Assembly: GCA_013365325.1 (NCBI GenBank)
Contig: JABVXV010000150.1
Location: 1 to 64,000 of the forward strand
Direction: 5' to 3'
DNA: 64,000 bases
DNA from: Dipetalonema caudispina
Lineage: Eukaryota > Nematoda > Chromadorea > Rhabditida > Onchocercidae
Below the pieces are notes generated by a model. That model did not search any database and had not been told where the DNA came from. It worked only from the letters and a program-made list of their open reading frames with translations. This document shows, piece after piece, positions 22,232 through 36,767 of the stretch. Position 1 is the first letter of the stretch; each line of letters opens with the position of its first letter. The position numbers and the translations under genes are program-made.

Positions 22232-25200
22232 ATGATAAAAGGAATGAAGATGAAGTGTCCTGTAGCATCACCAATCGAGGATATCACACGAGAAATACCA
22301 GTCGTTTCCAAGGTTTTTTCATGGGATTTTTTTTTTCTAGGTTGAAATTTTGAAATTAAAAAAGAAAGAGAAGTTAGAGTTTGAAATTTGAAACTAACAC
22401 AGATGTGAAGGATGAATTACATTAGTTTATGAAACCGATAGTTTCATTGGGAAAAAAGCGGATAAAATCTTTTATTAAGATGTCGAAAAAATCTAGAAGC
22501 TCTGGGTGATGTTGTAAGTTATAGACAGATAGTCTATACTTTCCATATCTTAGTTGATAACAAACTGGGGAGAGTTATAATGATCCCTTAATAAAGTGAA
22601 ATATAAATAGGTTATTTAAAGATCAAAAAAGTCATGACACCAAAAATATTAAAGTATAAGATATAAAATTTCCTTAAGAGATTTAAAATTTTACTTTTGA
22701 CCCGTGTTTGATTATTTACTGAATTGAAAAAAAAAAAAAAACTTTTTATCGAAATTTCAGATTACGGGCGTTGTTGCTCGATTAACAAATAATATGGGGA
22801 CAGATGTTCGGTCACTGATATTTCAGCGTCATAAAGTACCAAATGGCACAGCCGGATATGTCTACACTGCTAAGAATTCGGTAGTTAGCTTCTCATTTCT
22901 TCTCATTTTCACTTATTCATTGGAAATTTTAAATTTGATTTATCAAGTTTCCAGAGAGATAGTTCCTATGCTGTAGTTACAGAGAGATTCGAAATAGCTG
23001 TGCTTGTTACTCACTAGTATTTCGACACCATCAAAACGTTGCATTGCAAGATGTTGCAAATAACTAAAGTTGGAAGATATGCGAACATATTTTTAATTTA
23101 AACCATTTGTGTAGCATCATGCATGGTTTAAAAGTGGAGATTTTGTTTGAAGGAGTAATATTTCTAGGGTCCAGCATCAGAAAAGATTGTTCGTTTGGGA
23201 CGTGAAGAATGCGCGGAAGAGGAAGGATGTGATTATGCGATTGCAATAGTCAACAAACGAACGGGAGAGATAAACTGCTTGCCGACTAAGCTGATTTGTT
23301 TCGAAAATGTTCCGGTATCTGATTTCCAAGCAATACTAGATACTAGGTTTGTTGTATTTTTGTGAAATTTTTGAGAGTTATAGATATTGCAATTTTTTGT
23401 TTCAAATTAAGTTTGAGATGAAAATGAGAGGATTTCAGTTATAAAAGGAAAATCGATTATTCGATCGATAACAGTATCAGCAGAGAATCGTGGGCTGATA
23501 AGCGGCGTGCATTAACAGATGACTTTGGATCAGTGAAAAAGGTTAAAATGCAGGATGCTGCCAAACGACGACAAATCAAAGATGTAAGCCTATTCAAATG
23601 AACAAATTTAGAATTGCTGATCATTTTTTGCAGAAACAGAAAACATTTTATTATGATGAAACTTTTGGAACAATTGATTTTTAAGGAAACGTTATCAGTT
23701 ATGCTCAGTTCGGCATTTGCATCTGCGAATGTGAAAAACGAAGTTGAAAGGGTGGAGAAGTCTGAAATTTCATTGTTAAAGAAGGTAGGAAGTTTTTGTT
23801 ACGTAGAGAAAATATTCGAATCTCTATAACGTCTTACGAATATGAAGTCGAATGTGAAAGAAGAAACTTTTTCACTTTTTTATATCATTTGAAATCTCTT
23901 CAACGAAATTAACCATTACCAACTGATGTTTAATAAATAGTTATGCGATTCGAGGCACTATGCTTCATTTCAAGTTTTAGCGAGTCATTCAAGTTTTGAG
24001 ATTTTTTGCAGGCTGAGAGTTCCGTTCTACCGAAAGCAAATATGGATGGAAAGTCACCACGGGAAGTATATTTGTTCTCAAACTTTTTATCTGATGCAGA
24101 AGTTATCACATTTAAATCTGAAGCATTTGATCATTTGAACGAATCAAGAAAAAACCTTATCGCAAATGGTTAGTGAATCTTTTGCTTCTGCATACAACTG
24201 CAGATGATGTTTACAGTCTTTGCATATAATACTACATCGTGGATTTGAATGTTTCGATACTGATACCTAAATACTTCTATCTTTTTAGATTTCTCCTAAG
24301 CTAAAAATTCCGTTTTTTTCGTTAGCTGTTAGCCCTTTACGAAACATCGAAAAATTCTTCACCGTTTTCTATTCTTGTTTTTGTTCTTTAATGGAAAACA
24401 GCATAGCTTATGTCTTTCCGCTCACAATCAATGAGAAAATGCGGCAAAGTATTTCTGATAACGTTATTTGCTTTAACATTAGCAGACTTACCACTTGTTA
24501 TTTCTGTGATTTTGCAATATATTGATGTAAAAATACTTAGTGCTTATCTAGCTGTAACTGCACATCACTTTTTCGTTGCAAATTATTCTGTGATTTCAGT
24601 TATTCTAGTATTCTGTATTTTGTTTCAGGGTTGTCCCCTCTTGTATGTAATCTGATTGGTAATATTACTATAAATACCGAACGGACTTGTTATTTATTAC
24701 TGTTAGATGCTATGATACGTTGTTACAAGGTAAATATTTATATATATATATATATATATATATGTTGCTTGGTTTAGATTTCTGGAAAAAATATTATACG
24801 GGACAGTAGTTGTCCTCCATTTGTAGTAATATTTCTTTCTTGATTTTTTATTTCTTTCTTTTTTGAAGTTCGGTATTTCTTATTTTGCAGATTTTGGCAA
24901 AACGTCGTTTTCTTTTGCAAGCAGAATGGACGCAGTTACAGTATCCAGTGACAGTGCTTTCTAAAATACGTGAACTTTTTTTCCGTATGTTGCTCTTTCA
25001 ATTCTGCTTCTGATGAAATGGCAGTTGTTTGGGAGAGAGTTTAAGTAAATCTATATTGTATAAGGAAAAGAAAATCAACTACAGGTTTGAGAAAAGAAAA
25101 ATTGAGTAAAGTTTCTTAGTATAAGAAAGAAGAAAGGAGAAAGGACTCGAGTTAAATGGACGAAAATGTGAAATTGAAAAAAAGAAGGGTAGGAATTTTC

Positions 25201-26239
25201 AGCAAGATTGGGATATTTTTTATGGAAGACTAATGCAGGTTTTTGTCTCATAAATTTCTTGCTTTGATTTATGAAATCTTCATTCAAAGAAACCAATCGA
25301 AATTTCATTCTGAATGTATTTTCATGGTCTTTACTTTTCTTATTTCTGGTTTCTGATTTATTCAATTTTAATCTTAATTTTTTTTACAGCTGGTGAATTC
25401 GTTAGCGAGAATACCAGAAGTAAACGAAAGTTAGCAGTTAATTTAATGGCCAAAGATAGATTATTGGCACATATTTTATGCTTGGCGATTATATTAGATT
25501 GTAAGCTTACTCTCTCTATAGTTAAAACTGTTCATTCACTTCAGTACATCTGTTTTTAGTGGCAGAGTCGCGTGATCGTAGTTTAACTACCCACCAGATA
25601 CTTTCATTGTTACCGATTAAACCATTTTTCCATCAACTAAGTTGTTGATGATTTCCAGAATTTTGGGAATTTTCAGTTGTAAAAAAAGAAATCAGTATGT
25701 TAATATGTGATATATTATTGGCGACTTTGTGCGCTGTTGGTACGAACATCGAAAACCTTTAATTTGAATATAATTTGATTTTCTTTTATTTTAATCTCTT
25801 ACATAATTCTTATGATCTGGCATCCAAATAATAGACTTCACACCGTTTTCTTTTATTGATAAAGGTTTAAATGCAATTGTTTTTTCCTTTACTTCTCACC
25901 TTTTGTGGTAATTACAGATGAAAATATGGCTTTACCAATCACCCCGTGGGCTAAAGAGCTTGGAACTGCTGAACCAAAGATTACAAAAATGGCAGTTGCA
26001 CTTGGTTGCAAGTAAGTATTACTAATTTTGAAAAAGATAGATCGTAATTAATTTTAAATAAAAACTTTTGAAATTCGTCGACTTGGAATCAAAATGAAGT
26101 TTTTTGTTCTAGCATAAGCGCAGCAACGGCAGCTGAGGGTGTTCGCTTAGGTACCTTAAGAATAGCACGATTAGTTGGACCACCGCAACCATCAAAAAAA
26201 CGATTTTCTGGACGAGTTGCTGCTGGAAGAGGTCGCTAA
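22232..26239 (+). CDS. POLR1E: DNA-directed RNA polymerase I subunit A49 (POLR1E/RPA49 homologue)
   Basis: A49 pairs with A34.5 on RNA polymerase I and helps initiation and elongation of rRNA transcription in the nucleolus. Twelve exons keep one frame: 22232-22312, 22761-22880, 23168-23346, 23439-23583, 23686-23784, 24012-24168, 24629-24729, 24891-24984, 25390-25500, 25560-25640, 25918-26011 and 26113-26239 (stop TAA), 462 residues. The N-terminal part resembles the A49 dimerisation domain, including an IVNKRTGEINCLPTKL strand like the LNKTSGQM region of human PAF53. ESWADKRRALTDDFGSVKK matches the family's conserved 'LTEAFGTTKQKR' linker. The C-terminal part contains the tandem winged-helix region, ending with LGTLRIARL before a basic tail, like human LGTLSLPLP. 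An in-frame stop lies upstream of the ATG. Exon 5 uses a TTTTTAAG acceptor, which is unusual but forced by frame and by homology. Identity is from remembered family pattern, not a search. Confidence 0.88.
24736..24764. repeat. (TA)n dinucleotide repeat in A49 intron 7
   Basis: About 14 TA units directly after the exon 7 donor site. Confidence 0.9.
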
Positions 26240-27547
26240 ATTCCAGAAAATTAAAGCATGACATAACGTCACGTTTTTATATGTCCCATTTAGTGTCATT
26301 TTTTCCTGCATCAAGCTGTTTCATTCTTGTTGAATTTCTTTTTTGTTGTTTCATACAAGTATTTAAGAAAACGGGTTTTACATATAATTATTAGTAACAT
26401 TTAAGTATTTCATTAGAGCTGTATGATCAGTCGGTGCTGTATTGCAACTAAAGAGAGTGGAGTAAATGCAAACCAAGCATAGAATATCACGTGAAAAGAG
26501 TGAGAGATCTGAATGCTCAAACTATTTCTACTCAATGAATCCTTAGGAAGCGAAATATTTCAGTTATTTATGTAGGTCATAAAATACTTTAGTTTTTGAC
26601 TGTCACTAAATGTTTCCTTCCGCTCTGTGAACAGTATATCCTGATTTAGGTCGCTAGAATTGTGAAGATTTTATATCCTTTGAAGACTCGTAGTTCTTAA
26701 AGGATTGTTCGTATATTTTGCTTATTTTGTGATTTAAGAAAAATTTCTAGAATAAATTTTCAGTTTCCAAGTTTAATGGTTTTGCATGAAAAGTGTGTAA
26801 AATTTATTGTAAATAACCCTCTAAGATATATGGAAATAGAAATTTTTAAATTCAATTTTAACAATTGCTAAAATTATTTGAAAAGAAGAGGGATGTTGGG
26901 TTATTTATTCGTTTCATCTGTCATTCCGTATATATTTCTTAGAAAGGAAATGTTTCATGCTTCATAAAAATCGGACAGTTGTAGGTTTACGTTAATTGAG
27001 AATTGACTAAAGGTAAAAGTACAATACAAGTTTTATTGACCGAATTTTCCACTGACAAAGAGAGAAAGAGAAATGATGTATTCGATAATTAGTTGTAGAG
27101 AAATGAAAGGTGTTGTCCAGAATTCATATAAAACTTGTGAAGCTCATAATTTGGTAATTATTTTCTTGCAGAGAAAATGTTAGTTTTTTTTTGATCAATT
27201 GATTTGACCTTTACCTCATCTGTACCTCATGTAGAAAATCATTGATTAATTCGGCTGAGAACTAATTTTATTTAAATCCCCAAAAAAATTCGTGATTTTG
27301 TCCATACTGTAATATCTTTGTTCCTCTTTCATATTACTTCCCTATAATTTCAATTATTTTAAACGAAATATCAGGAACTAATTAAAATGATTTCCTACCA
27401 ATAGAATAATCGATTAAATAATATCACAATGATGAATACATATCAATTGAATATGAAATTAAATCTATCAAACATTTTATATAAAGAAGAAAATTTCAAA
27501 AAAAAAAAAAAAAAAAACATCTATTTCAAAACAATTTCTCCTTTATC

Positions 27548-27612
27548 TGTATGTATGTGTATGTATGTGTATGTCTGTGTGTATGTATGTTTGTATGTGT
27601 ATATTGTATGTA
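27548..27612. repeat. (TGTA/TGTG)n microsatellite
   Basis: Mixed GTAT, GTGT and GTCT units in an imperfect purine/pyrimidine-alternating array. Confidence 0.9.
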
Positions 27613-28756
27613 GTATGTTGTAAATTTATCAATATCGGCATCATAGCATCAATCGTCTTTGTCGTAATCTTTTTGGTAGACATTGTTTGATAGTATAGTT
27701 TAGTTGAATGTTTCTCTTTCCGTTCGATTCATATTCACTTTTTTCTTTTTCTTTTTCTTTTTTTTTTTTTTTTTTTTTTTTTTTCGATACATAAACCATC
27801 CATATTCAATTGAATCAATATCTAATGGACAGCTATTTATTTATTATCATTTGGTCATTTCTTCTGTCTGAAAGGCAAAAAAAAACAACAACAACAAAAT
27901 GATGATAATTTATTTTCTTTTTATTTTATTTTTTTGCGAGGTTATGGTATCATTTAACCGGTACCACTTGACCTAATTTTGTTTACAATTTTACATTATT
28001 AATAGCAAAATTTATTGTGGCGAATGTTTTCATCGTAATAGTTGTAGGTCTTAATATTGATTTCGTTCCTTTTTTTTTTTTATACCATAATAGGCATCTA
28101 TTTCATTTTTAATCTCTGTTTTAAACGATTTCTTTTTTTTTTTTTTTTTTTTTTCTTAATTTTATTCAATTTAATGATTAAAAGAAAAGAAAAAAAGAAA
28201 AAAAACAACATTGTGAAATTAGAAGAAAAAAAAAAAAGTATCAAAATTTAAATTATTAGAAAGTAAAAAAAAAACTTTTTTGATTTATTTAATTATTTGA
28301 ATTTTTAATTAATCATATTGTTATTGTTAAAATAAGATGAAATAAGTACCAAAATTTTCTTCATTCTTTAATTTATCTATTAGAAGAGATTGGTAGTTAT
28401 AAATTGCTGCTGCTGCTGTTTGTTTGTTTGTTTATTTATTAAGGAATGAAGAAGGTACTTCTTTTAATGCGGTAGTGAAATATCTTCGCCCAATCATTGA
28501 TTAGCATCATTCTGTTCAATGATTGTTCAACTTCTTATCTATTCTAAGACAATGTCAACAAATCGGTTTGTGTTGACAGAGGAAACATCTAATTCCTTCT
28601 GTTATTCTCTGTTTAAAATTTCTTTCTTGTTGATCAATTTGTGAAATAGTTTCAATGAATTGATGAATTTTCTCATACAACAATAACAAATCATTTTCAT
28701 TTTCTAATTTGTCCCTTCTTTTTTTTATTTCTGACTTTTTTCTCTCTTTTTTTTTT

Positions 28757-28780
28757 TCTCTCTCTCTCTCTCTCTCTCTT
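28757..28780. repeat. (CT)n dinucleotide repeat
   Basis: Around 11 CT units directly after a poly-T run. Confidence 0.9.
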
Positions 28781-31461
28781 TCAAACCAGAATGTAGTTAT
28801 TCATAAAATTAGTAACATTTTCAAATGATTTTAATATTTCATGCAAACATTCATCTAACATACAATTTAAATAGTCTTATAATTGAGTAAATAAATTGTT
28901 ATATTAATGATTTTGTTATTGGATTGAATGTTGTTATTCCAACAATTAATACTTTTATTAATCATTTCTTTTTTTTTTCAAGTCATTAATCAACTGTCAT
29001 CGAAATTTATTTTTATCATTTAGAAAATGTCACCGTTTTTTGACTATATCATACAGCATAGTATCACTTATAACATACTTAACAGATACCAATTGATAAT
29101 CATTTTCTTGTTAATTAGGAAACTTTTTGTAACATTCATTATTTGACATACCTTTACCTTTCTCGATGACGCCAATATATCAGTTATGGATGGATATTCA
29201 CAAAGACATTTTCTTCTTCCATAACTCAACTTTATCATAATTTCGACCTTTGTTTCATTTGAAAATTCGAATATTGTTGAAATGAAATGTATTTACTGTC
29301 AATTCAAAGTTAAAATTGGAATTGATAAGAATGTTATTTTATCGTAAACAATATTCGTATTGGTCATTCTTAGTATTTCAAGTCTATTTCAGTAAACCTA
29401 AAAAGGATCAATAAGATTGATATTAGAAAGAAGTCCAAGCATAGCATAATCAAATCTATTTGTTTAGCATAATAGCCTGAAAAAAATACTCTTATGTAAA
29501 AGGCTTAGTAAACTGGCCTAGTCATTTGTTAGAATTCCTGATTAGATGAACTTGAAAAATGAGACTTATGAATGAATGAGCAGTAGTATTGAATAGTGTT
29601 AGTTTCGGGAAAATTTTATTTTATTGGTACTTTATGAAATGTCGGAATAAACATATATGTGATACTTTGATTTGGCGACAAATGGTCATTTTATCAGATC
29701 ATATCAAAGATATCATCGAATTTCAATATTACAATTGCACCTTTTCTTCTAATCTTGTTGTAGGCTTGCTATTAATAATATTGATGAAATTTGACCATAA
29801 ATAATCTTTGGCCTAGGCTCAATTTCGTCTATTCAGTACATACGTCTGTCTTAAAAATTTCATCAAAATCTATCACTTTTTAGGTGACAACAAGACAATT
29901 GTGCATTAGGAAAGCAACGATACATGAAGTATTGTTAATATTAATGATTTTCTTTTTCTTGAAGCTTTTTTTACTCGACTAACTTTTTATTTGACTGAAA
30001 AGTTTTAGATTTCATCAAAATTGAATTGTGTTTATTTATTTAATTATTCAACTAATAAATTTGATTTGTTTACTTTAGATGTTTGATTTGACGTAGTTAC
30101 AATAATAAATATGCGAAATTTATGATTCCTATACTGTTATTATTATCTATTTGATAAGAAGATATCATTGTTAATATTATTTCTGGTACTAAGATTGATG
30201 CTTATCAATAAGTATACAGGACGAGACTTCAATACTCATAGTAGTTTTTGAGAGTGTTTTTAATGATTTATTAATTTTCAATTACTATTAAATATAAGAA
30301 TATTTTAATTTTCCATCTAAATTATAATATGTCAAATTTAAAATTTAATATTTTCTTTCTTTTTTTTCTTGTCGGTATTATTCGCTTAAAATTATTCATT
30401 CATTAATATATTTGTTTATTACAAATTTGATCATTTTTCACTCAAATTGTTTAGTTATTACTTATTTCTTCAATAATTATTTCCTAATTATTTGTTTTTT
30501 ATTTGCTCAAATTAATTAAGAACTTTTAAATTATATGAACTTTACGTGTTAATTTATTCATTTTGAGTTTATTCACGCATTATACTTTCTTCCATGGTAC
30601 TCGTTTCCAATGTTTAATCGTCTTCCGATTTGTGCCATTCACGTGGATCACTGAATCGAATACGTAATAAGCAAAGGAATGAAATCATTATATGAATAAA
30701 CATTCAGTGTTAAAATTTCGTTATGTTTATCATTTTAAGTTTGTTTATTTATCAATTCATGCCATTCTTCCTTTTTCATAACATTTACACGATGTTATTA
30801 CACTGTTGTAAAAGTGAAATTATTTGTAGCAATGAAATTATCGCCGATTAAATTGAAATTTATTTCAATTTATAGTAACGTTTTTCCAGATTTTTATTTT
30901 CTAAATAATATCAACAAATTATCAGTTTTTGTTTTTCAGGAGATGTTTACTAAGGAATTTTATATTGATTGAGTTGATAATTTTGGTGTTTCTGAGATGT
31001 TGAAGACATATTTTATAATACACATTCGTTAGGATATTAACAGTATATGGGATAAATTTTGAATATTTTAATGACATTACTTTTATTTTGTTATCACTTA
31101 TAAATATAGCTAAATTGTTCATCAAATAACGAATCGATTAATTTCCATAACTAATTTATCTTAGGAATAATTAACAACTGTTGTCTTAACTGATAACAAA
31201 TAATAAAAATTCATATTTTAAGTAGGAATGATGATAATTCCTATGGGTTTTTTATGTATTTTTTTTTTTTTTTTTGAATAAATTTATTGATTTAATTATT
31301 TATTTATTATGCAAATATTTCTTGTATTATTATCGTCGCATTATGATTTTTATTTAAAATTTCGCAATTTTTCATTATTTGTTTTTTAATTTGATAGTTT
31401 TATCAATTATGTAATAATCTATTTCCAGTTCCTAATACAAAAAATTTCATAGTTGTGGCGA

Positions 31462-33760
31462 ATGTATGGACATAACCGTACTGATAGTAGTAGCAGTAAT
31501 GGTAATGATGGTGTAGAATTGATACAAGCATCTGATTCATTGAGAAGGATTCGACCAAACGATGGTTTTCTTCCTTCAAAGGTTAAATTTAAAATTATAT
31601 AAATTTGATAGATAACATCATATCAAAGAAGAGAAGTAATTTAAATTAATTGGAATGATGAACAGTTCAAATTTACAATGAATTTTAAAAAAGAAGAGAA
31701 AGGAAAGAATCAGAATTTAGTTTTTTTTTTTTTTTTTTTTTTCGTATAGAATATATCATTCACATCCAAAAAAGGGGGAGAAAATTTGAAAGAAGATAAA
31801 ATTCTTTTCCTACAAATTCGAGAAATGTTGAAGTTTCTTAATTTAATTTGAATATAATCATTCTCTTCATCCTTATCTTCCCTTTATTCGTTACTAACTC
31901 ATTGAAATGCAATTGACAATTGCATCATTTATTGCTACTGAATTTATTCCTTTGCTACACTTCTCATAGGGAATTCTTAAAATGAAAATTTAGAAGTGCT
32001 AATTAAATTCAAATAATGAGGAGTTTAAAATTCTGCCACTATTTATGACCTCCTATTCATATATTCAACAGAATGACTCCTCACGAAAGGTACTCTTCTA
32101 GTTTACCTTTACTTAATTAACTCCTTCGTAATTGCATTCTGTTACATAGCTACCATTTACAGAAGATGTCTAATGAATCAATCAAAAAATATGAAACAAG
32201 TTTAGAATGACTTTAAAAAATTTTCTCAACATTTGTAATATCATTCTATTTCTTTCGGTTTTGTGCAACAATCATATAACGATTTGCATTATTCTCTGAT
32301 CATCATTTATCTGAATATCAGTCTGGTTAGATTCTAGATGTAAAGCCCTTCTTCTGGGGATATCGATATATAGCCAAGGATTAACCATATCAGTTTAAGG
32401 CTGCTAGGTATTTAATCACTACTTTTAATTTAATCTTTCAACGGATCACATCAAATATAATTCCCATATCGTAGATGAATAAATATAAATACGTCCTTTT
32501 CTATTTTTTCATGTTGTAGTTGAGATAGTTAGTCGTTTGTGTTATCGTGGAAATTCGAATGTGCTTCATATGTCAGACTTTTACATTACTCGAGAGAACT
32601 TTTTTTAAACAAGCTAGACATTTTGTAATACTGACCTCTGACACTGACACTGATATGTTTTCTTGAAATGACGAGGAATTGATGTCATGGAATTTTATGA
32701 GTTGCAAGAACTAACTCAAATTCATCTATCAATTTGAAAGAGGGAAGTTCGCTCGAATTATTTGATGATAATTGTTGATTTTTAGTCTATGTGTAAATCC
32801 CTTTTCGAAGTTCAATTCATCTAAAAGGTTCGGTCCTTTCAATATTAGGTCACATCTTCATCATTCCATATTCCAATAATTCTATTAGCGACCACTTTGT
32901 TGTTATCTGCTCTACTTTGTCCTCTTTTCACTTTCTTTCTTTGCTATCATCTATCATTTTACATTGTATTTTAGCATATTCTTCAAGAATTATCTCTTTT
33001 TATTCTTACCTTTTATTAATCTATTCATTATAAACCATTTTTTGCATATCAATTTCTTTTTTCAAATTTTAATACTCGATATTCATTAAACAATCATATT
33101 CAATTCTTATCAATTTATCCTTTAATTTGTACTTTTGAAAATAAATTTTTTATGATTTTCTTTTTTTTTTTTTTTTTTTTTTTGACAAATTTCTACCAAG
33201 TAATTAATATTGTAAATTGGCGATGGAACATATTGGATGGTATTGAGGGATTAGTTCAAAAAAAAAGAAAAAAATAAGAAGATTAATTGTTGTTAGTGAC
33301 AGATTAAGATGACAACTTCTTATGGCTAATTGCTTTCTTTAAATGCATATTGTAGTTTGTGTTCCATTACTTAAAATATCTAACATTCTTGTTGGTAAGA
33401 TGATTGATTTACTTTTCAATAACATATAAACTAGTTTCGAAAAGTTTATGGATATTTTGAAAATAATCCGGAAAATATTACATTACTGATTTCCGGTCTT
33501 TTAATCTCTTCACAATTATCCAGCTTTTTGGATAATTAAGTACTGAAGCAAGTAATATTCAGAAAGATTTAAAATCTGAATTTCTTTTGGTTAGATAATT
33601 CTGGAATTGAAATCGTTGAGAAAAATAGTCTATTACTATTTGACGATTTTGGAGGATAATTATGGAACCAATTCTTTTTTTTTTTTTTCAGATTCTTTCC
33701 AACTCATTCATTTCAAATAAATATACCATCATTTTTTCATAACTGTTTAGCAGTTTATTT

Positions 33761-33792
<32 letters not shown>

Positions 33793-36735
33793 CATGCAAT
33801 AAATTTTTAATGGTCGAGGTAAATTAGTCAAACTGCTGGGTTATTTTGGACTCTCACTTTTTCCGTTTCTCTCAATGTTTGAATACATGCGGAAGTGATA
33901 TTATTTCTGACTGATCCGATAAAATTTCCCTTCATTCCGCTTCGTAAATTCTATACCTTCTGAACACTTTTTCCATTTCTCTCAATTTAAAAACTTTTTA
34001 AAAAATTAAAGTCTGATTTATTTGTTTTTTTTTTTTCGGACTACTAAAGCAGGATTTCCAATTTTCAGGTTGCTAAAGATACTGTGATATAGTTTAAAAA
34101 TATTCATACAAAGTTAGTTTAAATCCTGAAGGAGTTTTAGTTAGTTCTTTTTTTCCTTTCACAATATGATGGATAACTATACGTATGCATTTATGTTGAT
34201 TTAATTAGCATCGTGAAAATTTGCAAACCATTTAATTGTATTCTTGTATACTTGGGAAGATAATTCGTAAATTCGTAATTTGTTAACTTTTCCAAACCAT
34301 TACAACAACTTTTTTCGAAATGTTCTTAGTCACCATCATCGTAATATTACAATTTTGTCGGAAAGTGTTCCCAAAGAAATATTTTAAGATATATGGATCT
34401 TCATAGAAAAGTAAGCCGACATTTGTTCATTTCTTAGCTTCTTTCGTCGTTCTGATATGGTGGGGGTAATTGAAAGTAAATGATAAATATCTTTTATCTG
34501 AAGGCTGATACGAATGCGAAACTAAAATGCATCCTATCTGTCTTTTTGAATAATTTTTTACAACTTTAGCTTAGTTAGAGAATAAAATTGGAGATGATAG
34601 CACGGATAGATATTAATTTGAACGGAATACTAAACGATACGATAAAAGCGGAAAATAATCTCTTTCTCTTTCTCTTTCCCATCGAAAAAAAAAAAAAAAA
34701 AAGTTCTTTTCGTTCGTAGTATCGTACGTTGTAGGTGCTAATATAAAAATGAAATTGATGATGCCACAGATCAAAAACGGAACGATGACCGTAGAGATTT
34801 TAATTCATGTCATGAAGTTCATTCTGATTCATTTACACATGTACGATTAGTAAACATCGAAAAATTCCACGTCAATAATTTCATGAAAATTAACATAGTT
34901 TAAAGGTTAGATAGATACATTTGACGGGTAGCATTAGTTGAACTAAAGGTTCAGAATATTTACTAATGCCTTCATTTCTTTTTTTTTTTTTGACGATTTT
35001 TGAAATATGACTCTTTTTTTCTTTTTTGGAAAATTTATCACAATAGAACTTATTGTTAAAACTAATGCTAATACTATCAGATGAAAATATGCATCATTTT
35101 ATCGTTGTAAAGTTATCTTTTCTATTGAATTTTTAGAATTTAGGCAATATATCAAAATTTTACAGTTTAGAAATTTTATTTTTCTTTTTTTTTTTTCTTC
35201 AACGAAATATTTGATAAAAAATTGAAATTGTTTCCCAAAAATGTCAACCGAAGGAAGGAATAGAAAATGTATCTTCCATTTACAAAAAATATATGTCTTA
35301 TTAATTGACTCGAAGCTGTTTATCATATCGTCAATTTTCTGAATCATTTTCTTGACACCACTTTTTTTTTGTTTTTTGTTTTTTTTATTTCAACAACGAT
35401 GCATTGCTATTTGACAGTTGTAAAATCATATAATACATTTTTCTACCATTGCTTCAATTTAATTCATTCTGTTGAAATGATCTAAATTACTGACTAATCT
35501 TTATTAATTTCATGAAAAATATTCCAATTTAGAGATTGTTATTATTGTTGCATCTAATTTTTTGATATTATCTTGAGAAAATATGATACCGAAAATGTTA
35601 AATATTGATAAATTTTGAAATTTCCTAACATCATTTTTAAAGATTTTAACAATTCTTTCGAAATACTCTGGAAACAATAGTTTAATAGTAATTGGAATAT
35701 TTTTTTTTAATAAAAAATACAAATGAACCATTTAAATGATTACCTTGATTCCTTTCCTAGTGACATCAATAAAAAGATGACACATCGATTCTGTTCAATA
35801 CAATCATGTATATGAGCTGCTATCTATCAGTGGTCAACAAGTGACCGGTTGAAGTTGTTAGGTTAGGGAAATCGAAATGATATATATTAATGAAGGAAGA
35901 GCGATAGAGGTGATCAGCGCATGTTCTTCCTCTACAGGTTTTTCCCCTGTAATTAATCGTTTAGATGATGTTGGCGACAACGAAATTGTCGCCTGTCTTC
36001 TTCTCATTCGATCTCTTTCATTCCCTGACCCGTTTACCTCTCTCCTGACCTTCATTTCCATCTTTTCTGTTTGATTTTTTATTTGATCATATTCTTTTCT
36101 ATACCTTTCCTCTATTCTTCATTTTGTCTTACACCATTTCTTCCTATTCCTATACTATTTTCAACATTATTCTTTTCAAAAATTTCCAATCATCCCATAA
36201 CTATCGCCGATAGATGATTACCTTGAAAGCAGAAATGGAGGTACAATTTGGTTCAGGTAAAATGGTTTGAAGATAGATTCTCTCTCTCCCTCTTCTTTTC
36301 TTTATTCATCATCCGTCCTTGTCACCTTTGTTTTTTTTTTTTTCTTTTTTTTTGACATTAATCGTTGATTTCTTTCTTCCTTTCTATTTTCTTCACCATT
36401 TTTCTAAACGATCTGTTCTTTTAAGTTCATTTCATTTCCCTTAAAACAATAACTAACATTTTTTACAACATCCTTTCTATATTATCATCTACTTTTACCT
36501 TTTCTAAATTTCTTTTCTTCAACTTTTCCATCCTTTTCTTTTTTTTTTTAGACGACATTACGAATTTTTCAAAATTCAAATATTAAACTCTCATTTCCTC
36601 TTTTATCTATTTTGCATCTATTTCATATTTCTTTTCAAAATAATTAATAAAAATCATTGAGATCCATTGTGTAATGAAATAAGTTTACTTTATCTTACAT
36701 ACATTTATCCATAATATATCATAGTTATAATGTCG

Positions 36736-36767
<32 letters not shown>

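Larger units (their letters stand above)
26240..31461. other. 5.2-kb AT-rich intergenic region between A49 and ape-1
   Basis: It starts with the A49 3' UTR (an ATTAAA at about 26250 is a possible poly(A) signal) and ends with the upstream region of the ape-1 exon. It holds a TG/TA-type microsatellite, a (CT)n tract and several poly-T runs. No open frame here has splice sites, codon pattern or similarity that I could support. An acceptor-like TTCATAG at 31452 precedes the ape-1 start. Confidence 0.6.

Noticed and set aside
35858..36074. Overlapping 65-67 codon open frames on both strands
   Set aside because: Neither has splice sites, a domain or family resemblance, and both lie within an intron. 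They probably reflect the local lower AT content.
36214..36256. Possible small exon (ATG... to TTCAG/GTAAAA) in ape-1 intron 1
   Set aside because: It has an acceptor-like TAG and a good donor, but ends in phase 1 while the next ape-1 exon needs phase 0, so it would shift the ankyrin and SH3 frame.
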